Positions 16,472 through 24,868 of a DNA stretch of 37,932 nt are shown here, piece by piece (within the stretch, counting starts at the first letter, position 1; each line of letters begins with the position of its first letter). The DNA lies in assembly GCA_037440385.1 (NCBI GenBank), contig JBBIUI010000010.1, positions 1 to 37,932 on the forward strand. The letters run 5' to 3'. This stretch comes from CG2-30-68-42 sp037440385. Its GTDB lineage: Bacteria; Pseudomonadota; Gammaproteobacteria; Burkholderiales; Rhodocyclaceae. Below the pieces are notes generated by a model. The model saw only the letters and a list, made by a program, of their open reading frames with translations. It was not told where the DNA came from and ran no database searches. The translations under genes were made by a program, and so were the position numbers.

Positions 16472-17052
16472 TCCGCGTCAATCTGCTGCCGCATCGCGAG
16501 GAAAGGCGCAAGGCGCGCCGCCAGCAGTTCTACGCGCTCAGCGGCCTGATCGTGGTGCTGGCGGGGCTGATCGCCCTGCTCGTGCATACCGTGATCGCCG
16601 GTCGCATCGAGGACCAGCAGGCGAGTAACGATTTCCTCAAGCGCGAGGTCGCCGTGCTCGACAAGCGGATCGACGAGATCAAGCGGCTCAAGGAGCAGAC
16701 CGACGCGCTGCTCTCGCGCAAGCAGGTGATCGAGTCCCTGCAGGCCAACCGCACCGAGGTCGTCCAGATCTTCAACGAACTGGCGCGACAGGTCCCCGAG
16801 GGCGTCTATCTGAACAGCATCAAGCAGATCGGTGCCAAGGTCCACATCGTCGGATTCGCGCAGTCGAACGCGCGCGTATCGACGCTGATGCGCAACCTGG
16901 GAGGCTCGCCGCTGTTCGGTCAGCCGGTGCTGGTCGAGGTCCGTGCGGTCGTGCAGAACAATCGGCCGGTCAACCAGTTCATCCTCGACGTAGGAATCGA
17001 GCGCGCCAAACCCGAGCAGGGCAAGCCGGTTGCGGGGAGCAAGAAATCATGA
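16468..17052 (+). CDS. pilN: PilN, type IV pilus inner-membrane assembly protein
   Basis: Bitopic inner-membrane protein of 194 residues. It starts IRVNLLPHREE, the conserved cytoplasmic PilM-binding motif (INLLPWRE-like). One membrane helix follows (about 22-43), then a coiled coil (about 50-90) and a small periplasmic ferredoxin-like domain. It pairs with PilO. The start is GTG at 16468 overlapping the pilM stop; the stop overlaps the pilO ATG. Confidence 0.94.
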   Translation: MIRVNLLPHREERRKARRQQFYALSGLIVVLAGLIALLVHTVIAGRIEDQQASNDFLKREVAVLDKRIDEIKRLKEQTDALLSRKQVIESLQANRTEVVQIFNELARQVPEGVYLNSIKQIGAKVHIVGFAQSNARVSTLMRNLGGSPLFGQPVLVEVRAVVQNNRPVNQFILDVGIERAKPEQGKPVAGSKKS

Positions 17053-17714
17053 AGGCGCCGAAGCTGCCGGCCATGCCGGACATCGACTTCCGGGCGCTGC
17101 TCGCAGATTTCCGCAGCCTCGATCCGAAGGACGTCGGACAGTGGCCGCTCGCGCCGCGCGTGACGATGCTGGTGGCGATGCTGCTCGCATTGCTGGTGGC
17201 GGCCTGGTGGGTCGATTGGCGAGGCCAGAACGAGCAGCTCGACCTCAAGCGCGAGGAAGAGGTCAAGCTGAAGGAACAATACCTGAGCAAGATGAAGCAG
17301 GCCGTCAATCTCGACGAGCACCGCCGGCAGCTCGCCGAGATCGATCGCTCGTTCGGTGCCGTGCTCAAGCAGTTGCCGAACAAGTCGGAGATGGAAGGGC
17401 TGTTGATCGACATCAACCAGGCAGGCCTCGGGCAGGGGCTGCAGTTCGAGCTGTTCCGCCCGGGTGCCGAGGCGATGAAGGACTTCTATGCCGAACTGCC
17501 GATCACGATACGCGTGACCGGCAGCTATCACGACCTGGGCGCGTTCGTCGGGGACGTCGCCAAGCTGCCGCGCATCGTGCTGCTCGGCGAGCTAGGCATC
17601 GCGCCGGCAAAGGATGGACGCCTCGCGATGGATGCGATCGCCACCACGTACCGCTACCTGGACGACGAGGAAATCGCCCGGCAGAAGCGCGAAAAGACGG
17701 CCAAGAAGAAGTGA
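17049..17714 (+). CDS. pilO: PilO, type IV pilus inner-membrane assembly protein
   Basis: Bitopic membrane protein of 221 residues, the heterodimer partner of PilN. A longer cytoplasmic N-terminus precedes the helix VTMLVAMLLALLVAAWWVDW (about 38-57), then a charged coiled coil (about 60-100) and a periplasmic domain ending in a lysine-rich tail. The ATG overlaps the pilN stop (ATGA, 17049-17052). The N-terminal segment MPDIDFRALLADFRSLDPKD resembles the beta-proteobacterial form of the family. Confidence 0.94.
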   Translation: MKAPKLPAMPDIDFRALLADFRSLDPKDVGQWPLAPRVTMLVAMLLALLVAAWWVDWRGQNEQLDLKREEEVKLKEQYLSKMKQAVNLDEHRRQLAEIDRSFGAVLKQLPNKSEMEGLLIDINQAGLGQGLQFELFRPGAEAMKDFYAELPITIRVTGSYHDLGAFVGDVAKLPRIVLLGELGIAPAKDGRLAMDAIATTYRYLDDEEIARQKREKTAKKK

Positions 17715-17721
17715 GCGGACG

Positions 17722-18228
17722 ATGAACAAATCCGTGATCGTGTTGGTGTCCGCGGTGCTCGCCGCCTGTGGCCGCGGAGAGCACGAGGACATCAAGGCGT
17801 GGATGAAGGCCTCGACCCGCGACCTCAAGGGAAACGTGGCGCCGCTGCCGCAAGTCAAGCCGTTCCCGACGGTGGCCTACGAGGCAGCGATGCTCGCGAG
17901 TCCGTTCGAGGCGCGCCGCCTCGAACCGGCGAAGAAGGCGGGCGGCGGCGGTCCGCAGCCGGACCTGAACCGGCGGCGGGAACCGCTCGAAGCCTTTCCG
18001 CTGGAATCGCTGAAGATGGTCGGCTCGATCGCGCGCGGCAAGACCGTCATCGCGATCATCCAGGCCGATCGCACCGTCTACCACGTGAAGGCGGGCAACT
18101 ACGTCGGGCAGAACTTCGGCCTCGTCACCGAGGTCGGCGAATCCGGACTCAAGCTCAAGGAACTCGTACAGGATTCCGGCGGCGACTGGGTGGAGCGTGT
18201 CAGTTCCTTGCAGCTCCAGGAGAAGTGA
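17722..18228 (+). CDS. pilP: PilP, type IV pilus inner-membrane lipoprotein
   Basis: Periplasmic lipoprotein of 168 residues. The signal peptide ends VLAAC (Cys16), a flexible, proline- and glycine-rich linker (about 45-90) includes AKKAGGGGP, and a C-terminal beta-domain (about 95-165; LKMVGSIARGKTVIAII) contacts the N0 domain of PilQ. It bridges PilNO to the secretin. It starts seven bases after the pilO stop. Confidence 0.93.
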   Translation: MNKSVIVLVSAVLAACGRGEHEDIKAWMKASTRDLKGNVAPLPQVKPFPTVAYEAAMLASPFEARRLEPAKKAGGGGPQPDLNRRREPLEAFPLESLKMVGSIARGKTVIAIIQADRTVYHVKAGNYVGQNFGLVTEVGESGLKLKELVQDSGGDWVERVSSLQLQEK

Positions 18229-18243
18229 GCGGGAGGCGACCAG

Positions 18244-20370
18244 ATGACCCAAATGACCAGAGTGCTCCAGGCAGTGGCGATCGCCGTCTGCGTAACGTTC
18301 GGCGCGGCGGCACCTGCCCAGACACCGGCCGCGAACAGCATCGACAAGCTCGTCGTGGCGAAGCAGGGGGGCAGCGTGGTGCTGGCGCTCACGCTCAAGC
18401 AGCCATTGTCGGCTCCGCCCGGATCCTTCACGATCGCGAATCCGGCGCGCATCGCGTTCGATTTTCCGAATACCGCGAACGGACTCGGCCGGAACGTCCA
18501 GACCGTCAATGAGGGCGAGCTGCGAAGTGTGAACATCGTGCAGGCCGGACAGCGCACGCGGCTGGTGCTCAATCTCGGACGCATGCTCGGCTTCGAAAGC
18601 CGCGTCGAGGGCAATGTCGTGACCGTGACGCTGGCTGCGGCGACGACCGGCGAGGTCGCCGGGGCGCCGGTGACCCGCTTCGCCGAGGCGAAACCGGGCG
18701 CTTCGGTGCACGGCATCCGCGAGATCAACTTCCGCCGCGGAAAGGGCGGCGAGGGGCGGGTCGTCGTCGATCTTTCTGACGCGAATACCGGCATCGACAT
18801 CCGTCAGCAGGGACCGAACCTCGTGGTCGAATTTCTCTCGACCCAGGTGCCGGAGACTCTCCGGCGCAAGCTCGACGTAACCGATTTCGCAACCCCGGTG
18901 ACGAGCATCACCACGCAGCCGCACGGGGAAAACGTGCGCATGGTGATCACCCCCACCGGGATGTGGGAGCACAACGCCTATCAGAGCGAGAACGAATTCG
19001 TCGTCGAGGTCAAACGCATCGTCGAGGACCCCAACAAGCTGGTGCAGGGCAGCCGCGGGCGCTACCAGGGCGAGAAGCTGTCGCTGAACTTCCAGAACAT
19101 CGACGTGCGCGCGGTGCTGCAGGTGATCGCGGACTTCACCAACTTCAACATCATCACGTCGGACACGGTCAGCGGCAACCTGACGCTGCGCCTCAAGGAC
19201 GTACCCTGGGATCAGGCGCTGGACATCATCCTGCAGGCCAAGGGCCTGGACATGCGCAAGAATGGCAATGTCATCTGGATCGCCCCGCGCGACGAGATCG
19301 CCGGCCGCGAGAAGCTCGAGCTCGAGTCGCGCGCCCAGATCAACGACCTGGAGCAGCTGCGCACCGAGAGCTTCCAGCTCAACTATCATCACGCCAAGGA
19401 AGTCGCCGATTTCCTGATGTCCAAGGGGCAGACGGTGCTGTCCAAGCGCGGCAGCGCGCTGTTCGACGATCGCAGCAACAAGCTGTTCGTGACCGACGTC
19501 GGCAGCCGGCTCGACGACGTGCGCCGGCTCATCCGCGAGATCGACATCGCGAAGCGCCAGGTGCTGATCGAGGCACGCATCGTCGAGGCGGCCGACACCT
19601 TCAGCCGCAACATCGGCGTGCGCTTCGGCGTGAATGCGACGAAACCCGGTGGCTTCCGGCTGCTGGGAGACGACAGCCTGCGCTTCACGCTGGGCGGCAG
19701 CCTGGCCGCGACGAGCAACTACAGCGGGCAGGTCACGACGTCACCCGGCTTCAGCGATACGCTGGGCGTGAGCCTGCCGGCATCGGGCATCGGCGGTGCC
19801 ACGCCGGGCCAGTTCTCGTTCATCCTGTTCAACAGCGCCGCGACCAAGTTCCTGAACCTGGAGGTCAGCGCGCTGGAAGCCGACGGCCGCGGCAAGACCA
19901 TCTTCAGTCCGCGCGTGCTCACCGCCGACCAGGTCGAGGCGCTGATCGAGCAGGGCACCGAGATCCCCTACCTGGAAGCGACCAGTTCCGGCGCGGCGTC
20001 GCTGAAGTTCAGGAAAGCCAACCTGTCGCTGAAGGTGAAACCGCAGATCACGCCGGACGGTCGCGTGCTGATGGCCGTCGAGGTCAATCGCGACGAACCC
20101 AGCACGAAGGTCAGCCCGGCGGCCGCGGGCGGCGTGGCCATCGACACGCGGCACGTCAAGACCGAGGTGCTGGTCGAAAACGGCGGCACCGTGGTGATCG
20201 GCGGTATCTACCGGCAGAACACCAGCAAGACCGTCAACAAGGTTCCGCTGCTCGGCGACATTCCGGTGCTCGGCTTCCTGTTCCGCAATACCGGCGAAGT
20301 CGAGGACAAGAACGAACTGCTGGTCTTCCTGACCCCGCGCATCGTCGGCGAGGCGCTCACACTGAAATAG
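18244..20370 (+). CDS. pilQ: PilQ, type IV pilus outer-membrane secretin
   Basis: Outer-membrane channel through which the pilus fibre emerges; 708 residues. A signal peptide ends near residue 25 (APA). Two AMIN-like peptidoglycan-binding domains follow (about 32-130 and 155-255), then the STN/N0 domain (about 277-360; LSLNFQNIDVRAVLQVIADF), an N1/NolW domain (about 372-455) and the secretin pore domain, with the hallmark VPLLGDIPVLGFLFR close to the end. GGGAGG precedes the ATG. It is the last gene of pilMNOPQ and is followed by an intrinsic terminator. No pilin or motor ATPase gene is in the window. Confidence 0.96.
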   Translation: MTQMTRVLQAVAIAVCVTFGAAAPAQTPAANSIDKLVVAKQGGSVVLALTLKQPLSAPPGSFTIANPARIAFDFPNTANGLGRNVQTVNEGELRSVNIVQAGQRTRLVLNLGRMLGFESRVEGNVVTVTLAAATTGEVAGAPVTRFAEAKPGASVHGIREINFRRGKGGEGRVVVDLSDANTGIDIRQQGPNLVVEFLSTQVPETLRRKLDVTDFATPVTSITTQPHGENVRMVITPTGMWEHNAYQSENEFVVEVKRIVEDPNKLVQGSRGRYQGEKLSLNFQNIDVRAVLQVIADFTNFNIITSDTVSGNLTLRLKDVPWDQALDIILQAKGLDMRKNGNVIWIAPRDEIAGREKLELESRAQINDLEQLRTESFQLNYHHAKEVADFLMSKGQTVLSKRGSALFDDRSNKLFVTDVGSRLDDVRRLIREIDIAKRQVLIEARIVEAADTFSRNIGVRFGVNATKPGGFRLLGDDSLRFTLGGSLAATSNYSGQVTTSPGFSDTLGVSLPASGIGGATPGQFSFILFNSAATKFLNLEVSALEADGRGKTIFSPRVLTADQVEALIEQGTEIPYLEATSSGAASLKFRKANLSLKVKPQITPDGRVLMAVEVNRDEPSTKVSPAAAGGVAIDTRHVKTEVLVENGGTVVIGGIYRQNTSKTVNKVPLLGDIPVLGFLFRNTGEVEDKNELLVFLTPRIVGEALTLK

Positions 20371-20390
20371 CCGCCGCACGTCCGTCATGA

Positions 20391-20415
20391 GGCCGGCGCG
20401 CGCGCCGGCCTTTTT
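20391..20415 (+). terminator. Intrinsic terminator after pilQ
   Basis: Perfect 20-base palindrome GGCCGGCGCGCGCGCCGGCC followed by TTTTT, 20 bases after the pilQ stop. It should end the pil operon and separate it from aroK. Confidence 0.88.
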
Positions 20416-20453
20416 CGTCATGCGCCCGCCGCCGGATGCGGCGCCGGTGGCGA

Positions 20454-20459
20454 TAGAAT
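20454..20459 (+). promoter_or_regulatory. aroK: -10 element directly before aroK
   Basis: TAGAAT six bases before the aroK GTG. A start seven bases downstream of the -10 would fall on the start codon itself, implying a leaderless or nearly leaderless transcript. No clear -35 is visible. Confidence 0.4.
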
Positions 20460-20465
20460 GCGCCC

Positions 20466-20993
20466 GTGAAGGCATGCGGCAACATCTATCTCGTCGGCAT
20501 GATGGGGGCGGGCAAGACCACCATCGGCAAGCAGCTCGCGCGCTCGCTCGCAAGGCCCTTCGTCGACCTCGATCGCGAGCTCGAACGGCGTACCGGAGTG
20601 CGCATCCCGGTGATCTTCGACATCGAAGGCGAGCCGGGCTTCCGGGCCCGCGAGGCCCGTTTGCTGGGCGAGCTCGCCGCCGAGCGCGATCTGGTGGTCG
20701 CGACCGGCGGAGGCGTCGTCCTCGATCCCGCGAATCGGGCCATGCTCGTGCGCAGCGGTCTGGTCGTCTATCTGTCGGTGGCGCCGGACGTGCTCTACGA
20801 GCGCACCTGCCGCGACAAGAACCGCCCGCTGCTGCAGGTGACCGATCCGAGGGCGAGGATCGAGCAGCTGCACCGTGGCCGCGATCCGCTCTACCGTGAG
20901 GTCGCCGACATCGTCGTGACGGGCACGCGCGCGGGGCCGGCGACGGTGGTGCGCAGGATCGAGTGCGAGATCAGGAACCGATGCGCAGCCTGA
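20466..20993 (+). CDS. aroK: Shikimate kinase
   Basis: Cytoplasmic enzyme that phosphorylates shikimate at O3 using ATP in chorismate synthesis; 175 residues. It has Walker A GMMGAGKTT (11-19), the shikimate-binding DLD and GGG (ATGGGVVL) motifs, and the lid segment RDKNRPLL. It begins with GTG at 20466 just after a -10-like TAGAAT; no in-frame ATG fits better. The next gene, aroB, starts 13 bases inside its 3' end, so the pair is co-translated. Confidence 0.95.
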   Translation: MKACGNIYLVGMMGAGKTTIGKQLARSLARPFVDLDRELERRTGVRIPVIFDIEGEPGFRAREARLLGELAAERDLVVATGGGVVLDPANRAMLVRSGLVVYLSVAPDVLYERTCRDKNRPLLQVTDPRARIEQLHRGRDPLYREVADIVVTGTRAGPATVVRRIECEIRNRCAA

Positions 20994-22069
20994 TCGTCGG
21001 GCTCGGCAGCCGGTCCTATCCGATCCACATCGGGCGCGGATTGCTCGCGCGCGCCGATCTCGTGGCGGCGCACCTGCCGGCGCCGCGCGCGGTCGTCATC
21101 AGCAACGACGTGGTCGCGCCGCTGTACCTGGCGAGGCTCGTCGAAGCGCTGCGCTCGGCCGGCGTGACCTGCGGCGAACTGGTGCTCCCCGACGGCGAGC
21201 AGCACAAGGACCGGGCGACGCTGGAGTCGATTTACGACTTCCTGCTCGCCTGCCGCGCGGAGCGCTCCAGTGCGCTGATCGCGCTCGGCGGAGGCGTCAT
21301 CGGCGATCTGGCCGGATTCGCCGCGGCGACCTATCAGCGCGGCGTGCCCTTCGTCCAGGTGCCGACGACGCTGCTCGCGCAGGTCGATTCGTCGGTGGGC
21401 GGCAAGACGGGCATCAACCATCCGCTCGGCAAGAACATGATCGGCGCGTTCCATCAGCCGCGGCTCGTGCTCGCCGACATCGACACGCTCGCGACGTTGC
21501 CCGAGCGCGAACTGCGCGCGGGGCTCGCGGAGGTCATCAAGTACGGACTGATTCGCGACCTGCCTTTCCTCGAATGGCTGGAAGCCAACCTCGCGCGGCT
21601 GCTCGCGCGCGAGCCCGACGCGCTCGCCCGGGCGGTCGAGCGCTCGTGCGCGAACAAGGCCGAGGTGGTGGCGGCCGACGAGACCGAAACGGGCGTGCGC
21701 GCGAGCCTGAATCTGGGGCACAGCTTCGGCCATGCGATCGAGGCCGCAATGGGCTACGGCGTGTGGCTGCACGGCGAGGCGGTCGCCGCCGGGACGATGA
21801 TCGCGGCGGCGCTCTCGCGCCGGCTGGGCTGGCTCGGCCAGGCCGATGTCGAGCGGATCGAGGCGCTGTTCGTGCGCGCCGGACTGCCGGTGCGCGCGCC
21901 GGCGCTGGGCGTCGAGCGCTACCTCGAGCAGATGAGCCGCGACAAGAAGGTCGAGGGCGGGCGAGTGCGACTGGTGCTGCTCGCGCGCCCGGGCGAGGCC
22001 CGCATCCACGCCGATGCGCCCGAGCGCGACATCCGTGCGGCGATCGAGGAGCGCTGCGGTGAAGCTTGA
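20981..22069 (+). CDS. aroB: 3-dehydroquinate synthase
   Basis: NAD- and metal-dependent enzyme forming 3-dehydroquinate from DAHP, the second step of the shikimate pathway; 362 residues. It shows the NAD-binding GGGVIGDLAGFAAATYQRG, the substrate-loop motif SSVGGKTGINHPLGKNMIGAF and metal-ligand histidines in LNLGHSFGHAIE. The ATG at 20981 has AGGA seven bases before it and overlaps aroK. It also overlaps the next gene, dgt, by 11 bases. Confidence 0.96.
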   Translation: MRSLIVGLGSRSYPIHIGRGLLARADLVAAHLPAPRAVVISNDVVAPLYLARLVEALRSAGVTCGELVLPDGEQHKDRATLESIYDFLLACRAERSSALIALGGGVIGDLAGFAAATYQRGVPFVQVPTTLLAQVDSSVGGKTGINHPLGKNMIGAFHQPRLVLADIDTLATLPERELRAGLAEVIKYGLIRDLPFLEWLEANLARLLAREPDALARAVERSCANKAEVVAADETETGVRASLNLGHSFGHAIEAAMGYGVWLHGEAVAAGTMIAAALSRRLGWLGQADVERIEALFVRAGLPVRAPALGVERYLEQMSRDKKVEGGRVRLVLLARPGEARIHADAPERDIRAAIEERCGEA

Positions 22070-23183
22070 GCCGGCGCGCTACGCGGTGAGCGAGGCCGGC
22101 TCGCGCGGGCGCCGGTACGCCGAGCCGAAACCGCCCGGCCGCGGGGAGTTCCAGCGCGATCGCGACCGCATCATCCACTGCACCGCATTCCGGCGGCTGG
22201 AATACAAGACCCAGGTGTTCGTCAATCACGAAGGCGACCTGTTCCGCACCCGGCTCACCCACACTCTGGAAGTCGCACAGCTGTCGCGCAGTGTGGCCCG
22301 TGCGCTCGGGCTCAACGAGGACCTGGCGGAGGCCATCGCGCTCGCCCACGACCTCGGGCACACGCCGTTCGGCCACGCCGGGCAGGATGCGCTCAACGAG
22401 TGCATGCGCGAGCACGGGGGGTTCGAACACAACCTGCAGTCGTTGCGCATCGTCGATGTGCTCGAGGAGCGCTACGGAGCATTCGACGGGCTGAACCTGT
22501 GCTACGAGACCCGCGAAGGCATCCTCAAGCACTGCTCGCCGGCACGGGCACGGCTGCTCGGAGAGCTGGGCCAGCGATTCCTCGACGGGCTGCAACCTTC
22601 GCTCGAGGCGCAGGTGTGCAATCTCGCCGACGAGATCGCCTACAACAACCACGACGTCGACGACGGACTGCGCGCGGGCTACATCACGATCGAGCAGCTC
22701 GAATCGCTGTCCATATTCTCACGTCATGTCACGCAGGCGCGCGCCGCCTTTCCGGGGATCGAGGGACGGCGGCTGATCCATGAAACGGTCCGGCGGATGA
22801 TCAACACGCTGGTGCTGGACCTCGTCGAGGAGAGCGCGCGGCGCATCGCCGCGGCGGCGCCCGACTCGCTCGATGCGGTGCGCCACGCGGGGCCGCTCGC
22901 GGCTTTCAGCGACGGGCTGCGCCGCGAACAGAACGAGCTCAAGGCCTTCCTCAACGAGCAGCTCTACCGACATTTCCGCGTCCGGCGCATGACGGCCAAG
23001 GCGCGGCGCATCGTCGGCGAATTGTTCGAGGCCTTCACGGGCGACGTGCGCCTGTTGCCGCAGGAGTACCAGCGCAAGGCGCAATCCGATCCGCCGCGCG
23101 TCGTGGCCGATTACATCGCGGGCATGACCGACCGGTACGCCATCGCGGAGCACCGGCGCCTGTTCGCGGTCGGCGAGCTGTGA
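22059..23183 (+). CDS. dgt: dGTPase-like deoxynucleotide triphosphohydrolase
   Basis: HD-domain hydrolase that cleaves dNTPs to deoxynucleosides and triphosphate; 374 residues. The metal-binding HD motif is seen as His68 (RLTHTLEV) and His97-Asp98 (AHDLGHTPFGHAG), with a further Asp in LADEIAYNNHDVDDG. The N-terminal RRLEYKTQVF segment is typical of the Dgt-like group rather than E. coli Dgt itself. The start is GTG at 22059, inside the aroB 3' end, giving three overlapping genes aroK-aroB-dgt. This linkage is usual in Betaproteobacteria. Confidence 0.92.
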   Translation: MKLEPARYAVSEAGSRGRRYAEPKPPGRGEFQRDRDRIIHCTAFRRLEYKTQVFVNHEGDLFRTRLTHTLEVAQLSRSVARALGLNEDLAEAIALAHDLGHTPFGHAGQDALNECMREHGGFEHNLQSLRIVDVLEERYGAFDGLNLCYETREGILKHCSPARARLLGELGQRFLDGLQPSLEAQVCNLADEIAYNNHDVDDGLRAGYITIEQLESLSIFSRHVTQARAAFPGIEGRRLIHETVRRMINTLVLDLVEESARRIAAAAPDSLDAVRHAGPLAAFSDGLRREQNELKAFLNEQLYRHFRVRRMTAKARRIVGELFEAFTGDVRLLPQEYQRKAQSDPPRVVADYIAGMTDRYAIAEHRRLFAVGEL

Positions 23184-23240
23184 CGAGAGCCGTGGCGCGC
23201 GCGGCCGTTGCACATCGCGGCGTCGGCCGACCCACCCGGA

Positions 23241-23873
23241 TCATGCTCGCCTGATGCGAATCACGGCGCCTTCCACGGTGACGATGCCTTCCCTGGAAAG
23301 CCGCGCCAGCGTCCGGTAAAGCGCCTCGTGGGTGAGGCCGAGTTCGGCGGCCCACGCCTTGCGCGAATGGGTCAGGGTCAGCGCGCCGTCGGCCGCCTCC
23401 GCTTCGAGGTAGTGAAGAATCCGTTCCGCTGCTCCGTGCAGGTTGAGCCGTTCGTTCTGTGCGCGCACTTTGCGCACCTCGTCCGCGAGCCGGGCAATCC
23501 AGAGGCTGCGGAAACCGGCATCGGAATCGAGCGCTTGCCGGAATGCGTGCATCGGAAAGCGCAGCAAGCGCCCGTCGGTCGCCGCAAGCACGTCACAGTG
23601 GTAGACCTTCGACCCCATGCTTGCCTCCGCGACGAAACCGCCGCGTGAACGCTGCACGATGATCTCGGCCCCGCCGGCCGACCGGCGCACCAGGCGGATT
23701 TCTCCAGCCAGCACGCACAGCATTGCCCGCGGCGGCTCCCCTCGACGATAGAGCGTCTGCCCGGCCGCAAACCGGAGCACTCTGGCGATGCTGCGCAACC
23801 GGCCGGGAATCACATCGAGCGCCGGCTGCTCGCGGACGATCGACTCCCAGTCCAGCGGGAATTCATCCGTCAT
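23241..23873 (-). CDS. Crp/Fnr-family transcriptional regulator
   Basis: DNA-binding regulator of 210 residues with an N-terminal cyclic-nucleotide-binding-like beta-roll (about 30-110; GQTLYRRGEPPRAMLCVLAGEIRL), a dimerisation helix (about 115-150) and a winged helix-turn-helix (about 160-205). There is no N-terminal cysteine cluster, so it is not an oxygen-labile Fe-S FNR. The two cysteines (MLC, YHC) are both in the beta-roll. In the recognition helix (THEALYR) the Glu and Arg used by FNR and CRP are kept, but FNR's Ser is Tyr. The start at 23873 lacks a clear ribosome-binding site; a GTG at 23957 is possible. It is divergent from a cytochrome c'-like gene, with a palindromic site between them. 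Confidence 0.85.
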   Translation of the reverse strand: MTDEFPLDWESIVREQPALDVIPGRLRSIARVLRFAAGQTLYRRGEPPRAMLCVLAGEIRLVRRSAGGAEIIVQRSRGGFVAEASMGSKVYHCDVLAATDGRLLRFPMHAFRQALDSDAGFRSLWIARLADEVRKVRAQNERLNLHGAAERILHYLEAEAADGALTLTHSRKAWAAELGLTHEALYRTLARLSREGIVTVEGAVIRIRRA

Positions 23874-23971
23874 CGCGCGCCGCGCGGTGGCTCGGCGATG
23901 CCACCGAATGCATTCTCGATCGCGTCGCGGCTGGCGGTCTTCGCCGTCATCGCCCACACCGGTTTGGTCAT

Positions 23972-23985
23972 GTGATCCGGATCAT
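23972..23985. promoter_or_regulatory. Crp/Fnr-type operator
   Basis: The palindrome GTGAT-CCGG-ATCAT resembles both TTGAT-N4-ATCAA (FNR) and TGTGA-N6-TCACA (CRP). Its centre is 41.5 bases before a start predicted from TAGCAT at 24008-24013, the class II activation position. It lies between a Crp/Fnr gene and its divergent neighbour. Confidence 0.65.
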
Positions 23986-24007
23986 ACCGAGGCGGCTGCC
24001 GCCGCGC

Positions 24008-24013
24008 TAGCAT
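24008..24013 (+). promoter_or_regulatory. -10 element of the cytochrome c'-like gene
   Basis: TAGCAT, 32 bases before the ATG at 24046, with no recognisable -35, as expected of a promoter that depends on an activator at -41.5. Confidence 0.45.
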
Positions 24014-24045
24014 CGAACGGGGCATTTCGACAGGAGCGGTTCATC

Positions 24046-24531
24046 ATGCCAACGAAGCTGCGGTACGCACTGCTTGCCGGTTCCATCCTCGTCGGCGTGG
24101 CATTCGCCGCGCGCGCGCAGCACGACCCGCATCGGCACCAGGCGGGCGAGGCAAGCGCGCCGGATGCCCGAATGATCGTGACGTTCCCGGAGGAACTGCG
24201 CACCCATACGCTCGCCAACATGCGCGACCATCTGTCGGCACTTCAGGAAATCCAGGACGCGCTCGCGAGCCGGAAGTTCGACGAGGCCGCGCGGATTGCG
24301 GAACAGCGCCTGGGCATGAGCTCGCTCGGGCTTCATGGCGCACACGACCTCGCCAGGTACATGCCGGAGGGCATGCAGAACCTCGGCAGTGAAATGCACC
24401 GATCGGCCAGCCGGTTCGCCGTGGCGGCCATCGACGCGAGCGTCACGAACGACGTCCTGCCGGCGTTGTCGATGCTGGCGCGCGTCACCGGCCGGTGCGT
24501 CGCGTGCCACGCCTCGTACCGATTGCAATGA
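24046..24531 (+). CDS. Cytochrome c'-like periplasmic haem protein
   Basis: Secreted mono-haem protein of 161 residues. A signal peptide (1-24, ending ARA) is followed by a short His-rich stretch (QHDPHRHQ). The rest is predicted mainly helical, and the single haem motif CVACH (Cys151, Cys154, His155) lies at the very C-terminus, in CVACHASYRLQ. A four-helix bundle with a C-terminal CxxCH is typical of cytochromes c' and c556. Cytochromes c' bind NO or CO; whether this one does is not known. AGGAG lies before the ATG. It is divergent from the Crp/Fnr gene and probably controlled by it through the site at 23972-23985. Confidence 0.75.
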   Translation: MPTKLRYALLAGSILVGVAFAARAQHDPHRHQAGEASAPDARMIVTFPEELRTHTLANMRDHLSALQEIQDALASRKFDEAARIAEQRLGMSSLGLHGAHDLARYMPEGMQNLGSEMHRSASRFAVAAIDASVTNDVLPALSMLARVTGRCVACHASYRLQ

Positions 24532-24630
24532 CCGCGAAAGAGCGTGTCATCGGGAGCAGGCCGCGGTCCGACGAAGCCGGGCTGCCTCGTCCTTGCGCGC
24601 AGCGCAAAGCCAGACGAAACGCGGTGATCC

Positions 24631-24707
24631 TGTCATTGCGAGGAGCGTGAAGCCCGACGAAGCGATCTCGCGCACACCGCCCTTCGGCGCGGCGAGAGAT
24701 CGCTTCG
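24631..24707. repeat. REP-like palindromic repeat
   Basis: The block begins TGTCATTGCGAGGAGCG and contains CGAAGCGATCTC (24658-24669), matched by a perfect inverted copy, GAGATCGCTTCG (24696-24707). The wording closely resembles the GTCATTGCGAGGAGCG...GCAATCTC extragenic repeats seen scattered in many proteobacterial genomes. It lies in the 337-base gap 24532-24868, where I see no convincing gene. No transposase or RAYT gene is nearby. Confidence 0.7.
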
Positions 24708-24868
24708 CCGCCTGCGCCATGCGCCCTGTGGTGGTCGGGCCGTGCGGACACCGGTTCGGCGGGAAGCAAGACGAGTGCCCATCGCCTGCGGCGGCAGCGG
24801 ACACCGATCGTGCGCAGTCCGTGGTAGGGTGTCCGAGAATCGCAGTGACGACGAACCTCGCTACACCG

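Noticed and set aside
24538..24868. Hidden gene between the cytochrome and OsmC-like genes
   Set aside because: Frames crossing it have no recognisable domain or start signal, and a REP-like hairpin occupies the middle.
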